Below are positions 5,231-6,469 of a DNA stretch of 6,469 nucleotides, in pieces (within the stretch, counting starts at the first letter, position 1; each line of letters starts with the position of its first letter). The translations under genes and the position numbers were made by a program. The notes below the pieces were generated by a model. That model ran no database searches and was not told the origin of the DNA. It saw nothing but the letters and a program-made list of their open reading frames with translations. The stretch comes from CAXDRM01 sp963991775. GTDB taxonomy: Bacteria > Pseudomonadota > Alphaproteobacteria > Rickettsiales > JABIRX01. The stretch covers positions 1-6,469 of the forward strand of contig CAXDRM010000080.1 in the NCBI GenBank assembly GCA_963991775.1, in the 5' to 3' direction.

Positions 5231-6383
5231 GGACTAATTCATATTGCACAACATTGGTTCTACCTACTGCAAAACTTGCAGAACAGGCAGCAAGATAAAG
5301 TCTCCAAATTCTGATAAAATTCTCGTTAAAACCTAACTGCTTAACTGCAGAGATTTGTTCCTCAAAACTCTTTAGCCATAAAGAGAGTGTCTTGGCATAA
5401 TCTTTACCAAAGCTAAACTCATCATTAATTTTTAAGCCAGAACGCGCCGCCTCATCACTAAATCTTTGTTTAGAAGGCAGCATGCCACCCGGAAAAATAA
5501 AGCTACGAATAAAATCACCGCTTTTGCGATAATCTTTAAAATATTGTTCGCCAATAGTAATAGTCTGAATTACTGCATTACCTTTATTACTTAAACATTC
5601 TTTGATTTTTTTAAAATAAATTGGCCAATATTTTTCACCAACTGCCTCAAACATTTCGATCGAAACGATATGATCAAATTTGCTTTTTTCCTTACGATAA
5701 TCTTGATAAGCAATATCTACAGGTTGCTCGGCTAATCTTTGCCTAGCGAATTCTTGCTGTTCTTTAGATAAAGTTAGACCTTTTATGTCATAATCTCCTT
5801 GCTTAAGTGCTTGCTCAGCAAAACCACCCCAACCACAACCAATTTCTAAAATTGATCCTGAATTATTCTTAAGACGTGAAATAATCCTGTTATATTTTTC
5901 TGCTTGACCAGCAGCAAGATCTTGCTGACCTTCCTTAAATAAGGCGGAAGAATAAGTCATGGTTTTATCAAGCCATAAACTATAAAATTCATTTCCTAAA
6001 TCATAATGAGCAGCAATATTTCTTTTACTACCTTTTAAGCTATTACGTCGTGATAAATTAACTAAAGCTGCGATAATTTTATAAATATTATTGCCATAGA
6101 TGAATTTGTTGAGTACCTGATCATTTTGCAAAACAAATTTAAAAAAACTTTCCAGATCATCACTTTCCCAACTACCATGACTATAACCTTGTGCCAAGGC
6201 AATATCGCCACGCGCTGCAACTTCAGTAAAAATATGCCATTGTTTTATAGTAATATCTGCTTTGGCACCAGCTTGTGTGCCTGCAAATTTATAGCTTTTA
6301 CCATCTGGCAAATTTAGCTCTAATTCGCCAAATTCAATTTGCTCTAATGCTTTTAAGATTTTGTTTAAAATTTTGCTCTTCAT
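5223..6383 (-). CDS. Cyclopropane-fatty-acyl-phospholipid synthase family methyltransferase
   Basis: A 386-residue SAM-dependent enzyme, close to the E. coli Cfa length (382). Members transfer the SAM methyl group to the double bond of phospholipid acyl chains at the inner membrane, giving cyclopropane or methylated chains. An N-terminal lipid-binding-type domain (1-110) precedes H-Y-D-L-G-N-E-F-Y (126-134), Y-S-S-A-L-F (144-149), the SAM loop L-E-I-G-C-G-W-G-G-F (179-188), E-M-F-E-A-V-G (243-249), I-Q-T-I-T-I-G (272-278), F-I-F-P-G-G-M-L-P-S (295-304) and D-Y-A-K-T-L (328-333). By alignment to E. coli Cfa, the bicarbonate ligands C139 and H266 are Ser146 and Gln273 here, while E246, I275 and Y329 are kept. 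It is the first gene of the operon and has a clear Shine-Dalgarno. It may be a Cfa or a UfaM-like methylase; for that reason I give no symbol. Confidence 0.9.
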   Translation of the reverse strand: MKSKILNKILKALEQIEFGELELNLPDGKSYKFAGTQAGAKADITIKQWHIFTEVAARGDIALAQGYSHGSWESDDLESFFKFVLQNDQVLNKFIYGNNIYKIIAALVNLSRRNSLKGSKRNIAAHYDLGNEFYSLWLDKTMTYSSALFKEGQQDLAAGQAEKYNRIISRLKNNSGSILEIGCGWGGFAEQALKQGDYDIKGLTLSKEQQEFARQRLAEQPVDIAYQDYRKEKSKFDHIVSIEMFEAVGEKYWPIYFKKIKECLSNKGNAVIQTITIGEQYFKDYRKSGDFIRSFIFPGGMLPSKQRFSDEAARSGLKINDEFSFGKDYAKTLSLWLKSFEEQISAVKQLGFNENFIRIWRLYLAACSASFAVGRTNVVQYELVHV

Positions 6384-6469
6384 AAGTCACCTTGTGTTTT
6401 GAAAAATATAGTTTTGTAGTGGATATCTATTTGCAAACAAATTAATTTTTTGTAACTGAGTATTTGGGC
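6380..6469 (-). CDS. Possible C-terminal end of an upstream gene (unproven)
   Basis: On the minus strand one frame is open from the right edge for 29 codons and ends in a TGA that overlaps the ATG of the CFA-like gene as ATGA, the classic coupled-gene junction. The residues include C-L-Q-I-D-I-H-Y-K-T-I-F-F-K-T. I see no firm family match; DUF1365 proteins, which often precede this enzyme, can end with an I-H-W/Y-containing segment, but the resemblance is slight. In AT-rich DNA a 29-codon open run has roughly a one-in-ten chance of arising by accident, so this could simply be a promoter region. Confidence 0.22.
   Translation of the reverse strand, partial: AQILSYKKLICLQIDIHYKTIFFKTQGDL
6387..6393 (-). 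promoter_or_regulatory. Shine-Dalgarno AAGGTGA of the CFA-like gene
   Basis: AAGGTGA on the minus strand stands just ahead of the ATG at 6383-6381, with AAGG ending 6 nt before it. It supports the chosen start and independent initiation at the head of the operon. Confidence 0.75.
6401..6453 (-). promoter_or_regulatory. Possible promoter region of the operon
   Basis: If no gene precedes, the operon promoter should be here. On the minus strand TATATT (6406-6411) could be a -10, with TTGCAA (6431-6436) upstream, but the 19-bp gap is long. ACAAA (6437-6441) and TTTGT (6449-6453) form a small dyad around the upstream end. None of these is strong, and this call competes with the possible upstream gene. 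Confidence 0.2.

Noticed and set aside
6126..6317. Plus-strand open frame of 63 codons
   Set aside because: It is antisense to the N-terminal part of the CFA-like gene, with no motif of its own.

Overview
The window is AT-rich DNA, probably from a proteobacterium. Two minus-strand genes encode exported proteins with ordinary bacterial signal peptides, one encodes a lipoprotein with a lipobox, and the tRNA carries an encoded CCA end. The neighbourhood of a cyclopropane-fatty-acid-synthase-family enzyme, a chalcone-isomerase-like periplasmic protein, a DUF3833 lipoprotein and short-chain dehydrogenases (SDRs) is one I know from Alpha- and Gammaproteobacteria. The strong A+T bias would suit a host-associated or reduced lineage (Rickettsiales, Holosporales, Francisella-like or Legionella-like). 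The sequence alone does not settle which.

Layout, left half (plus strand). Positions 2-226 hold the 3' end of a gene for an Abi-like protein with a HEPN-type RNxxxH motif, cut by the window edge. A complete tRNA-Val(GAC) follows at 280-356. A non-coding stretch then separates these plus-strand genes from the end of a minus-strand operon. It contains a 106-bp imperfect palindrome (364-469) whose outer 17 bp are a perfect inverted repeat and which has a small GC-rich hairpin at its centre.

Layout, right half (minus strand). From 6383 down to 545 run seven tightly packed genes, read in this order: CFA/methyltransferase-like enzyme, chalcone-isomerase-like periplasmic protein, MelB/GPH-type MFS transporter, DUF3833 lipoprotein, SDR 1, SDR 2, and a TupA-like periplasmic binding protein. 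The first six overlap, abut or are 5 nt apart, so they almost certainly form one transcript. The last follows after 41 nt and is probably part of it. Only the first gene and the DUF3833 gene have clear Shine-Dalgarno sequences; the others look translationally coupled.

How the genes may work together (inference). A SAM-dependent enzyme modifies unsaturated acyl chains of membrane phospholipids. Two SDRs supply redox steps, perhaps on fatty-acyl or lipid-derived carbonyls. Two envelope proteins and one membrane transporter act on or move the product. Related modules in Proteobacteria are tied to membrane lipid remodelling and, in some lineages, to light or singlet-oxygen stress and furan-fatty-acid formation. 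The flavin amine-oxidase-type and DUF1365 genes often found in such modules are not in the window; they could lie beyond the right edge. The most unusual points are the altered bicarbonate-site residues of the CFA-like enzyme, the MelB-type transporter inside a lipid module, the orphan TupA-like protein with a changed ligand loop, and the palindromic element.
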